From an uncultured Prevotella sp. (GTDB lineage: Bacteria > Bacteroidota > Bacteroidia > Bacteroidales > Bacteroidaceae), in the NCBI GenBank assembly GCA_900546605.1, contig URDV01000155.1, positions 1-5,494 of the forward strand: 5,494 nucleotides of DNA, written 5' to 3'. Each line of letters opens with the position of its first letter. Positions within the stretch are counted from its first letter, which is position 1. Shown piece by piece: positions 4,893 through 5,494 of the stretch. A program made the translations under genes and the position numbers. The notes under the pieces were generated by a model. It saw nothing but the letters and a program-made list of their open reading frames with translations, was not told the DNA's origin and ran no database searches.

Positions 4893-5494
4893 ATGAAGTT
4901 ACCCAACGCTTTCCAAATAAAGGAATTGGATGCTTACACCATTCAGCAGCGCGAAATAAAGTCAATTGACTTGATGGAGGAAGCTGCATCAAGAGCAACC
5001 GATTACATTAGTTGCCACTTTACGAACAAGAATAGACCCATTGTGGTATTTGCAGGCCCTGGCAATAATGGGGGCGACGGGTTGGTCATTGCTCGACTTT
5101 TAAGCCATGCTTATTATCAAAACATACAGGTTTTTCTATTTAACACCAATAACTCTCTCAGCGAAGATTGTAAGGCAAACGCTGAACGCTTAAAGGGGGA
5201 GTGCCCTGAGGTTAGCTTCACTGAAATACAGCAACAGTTTGAAGCACCCGAAATAAGCAAAGATACAATTATCGTTGATGCTCTATTTGGTACGGGGCTC
5301 AACAAGCCTTTGGGCGGTGGCTATGCTGCTTTGATTAAGTTCATTAATGCCTCGCAAGCTTACGTTATAAGCATTGATATGCCTTCAGGCTTGATGTGCG
5401 AGGATAATACTTATAACTCACCTTCGGCCATAGTGCGAGCTGACCTTACGCTCACCTTGGGTTTGCCCAAATTGGCTCTCATATTGCCAGATCG
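4893..5494 (+). CDS. nnr: NAD(P)H-hydrate epimerase (YjeF N-terminal domain), 5' part of nnr
   Basis: Translation from the ATG at 4893 gives 200 codons without a stop, to the right edge. The protein epimerises the R and S forms of NAD(P)H hydrate so that a dehydratase can regenerate NAD(P)H (metabolite repair). The diagnostic YjeF_N features are present: the PNAFQIKELDAYTI start, LMEEAASRA (27-35), the glycine-rich GPGNNGGDGLVIAR (55-68), VDALFGTGL (128-136), SIDMPSGL (160-167) and ADLTLTLGLPKL (183-194). In Bacteroidetes the usual form is a bifunctional protein of about 500 aa with a C-terminal ADP-dependent NAD(P)H-hydrate dehydratase domain. That part would lie outside the window, so bifunctionality is inferred. 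The start is favoured because it gives the family N-terminus directly; no Shine-Dalgarno is evident. The repeat array upstream makes a promoter of its own plausible. Confidence 0.94.
   Translation, partial: MKLPNAFQIKELDAYTIQQREIKSIDLMEEAASRATDYISCHFTNKNRPIVVFAGPGNNGGDGLVIARLLSHAYYQNIQVFLFNTNNSLSEDCKANAERLKGECPEVSFTEIQQQFEAPEISKDTIIVDALFGTGLNKPLGGGYAALIKFINASQAYVISIDMPSGLMCEDNTYNSPSAIVRADLTLTLGLPKLALILPD

Overview
The window looks like Bacteroidota DNA, most likely Prevotella or a close relative. This rests on promoter-like TAnnTTTG boxes, starts without Shine-Dalgarno sequences, and a promoter-region repeat (TTTGCATAAGATAGGC units around a GCAATAAAT...ATTTATTGC hairpin) that I recall from Prevotella genomes but could not search for. 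The protein families with known functions (RmlA, a short HAD-like protein, Nnr) do not narrow the organism further.

Layout. Positions 1-226 hold the start of an unrecognised minus-strand gene that runs off the left edge. Positions 227-550 have no convincing gene but contain three hairpins; the rightmost is a good intrinsic terminator just after the next gene. Positions 551-2929 (minus strand) form a tightly packed operon of three unrecognised genes, read 338 aa, then 255 aa, then 203 aa. The first junction is an ATGA overlap of 4 bases and the second an overlap of 14 bases. Positions 2930-3315 are a divergent regulatory region with a candidate promoter for the operon on one side and the repeat-containing promoter region on the other. 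Positions 3316-4200 (plus strand) encode RmlA, glucose-1-phosphate thymidylyltransferase. It is followed by a 142-aa HAD-like protein (4226-4654), an intergenic array of degenerate repeats built on 9-bp units (4658-4845), and the first 200 codons of an NAD(P)H-hydrate epimerase (nnr) that runs off the right edge.

How the genes relate. The right half is housekeeping: dTDP-sugar synthesis for surface polysaccharide, a small HAD-like enzyme of unknown substrate, and repair of damaged NAD(P)H. The left half is accessory in character. The three-gene operon is self-contained, with its own promoter candidate and terminator. Its second and third products share a 22-residue segment of identical spacing, EQ-x-N-x-NCQQF-x-G-x(6)-F-xx-P, at the C-terminus of one and near the N-terminus of the other. 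This suggests that the two proteins assemble together or bind a common partner. It is the best candidate in the window for an undescribed multi-gene system. A defence or other mobile-cargo role is possible, but nothing in the sequence shows it directly.
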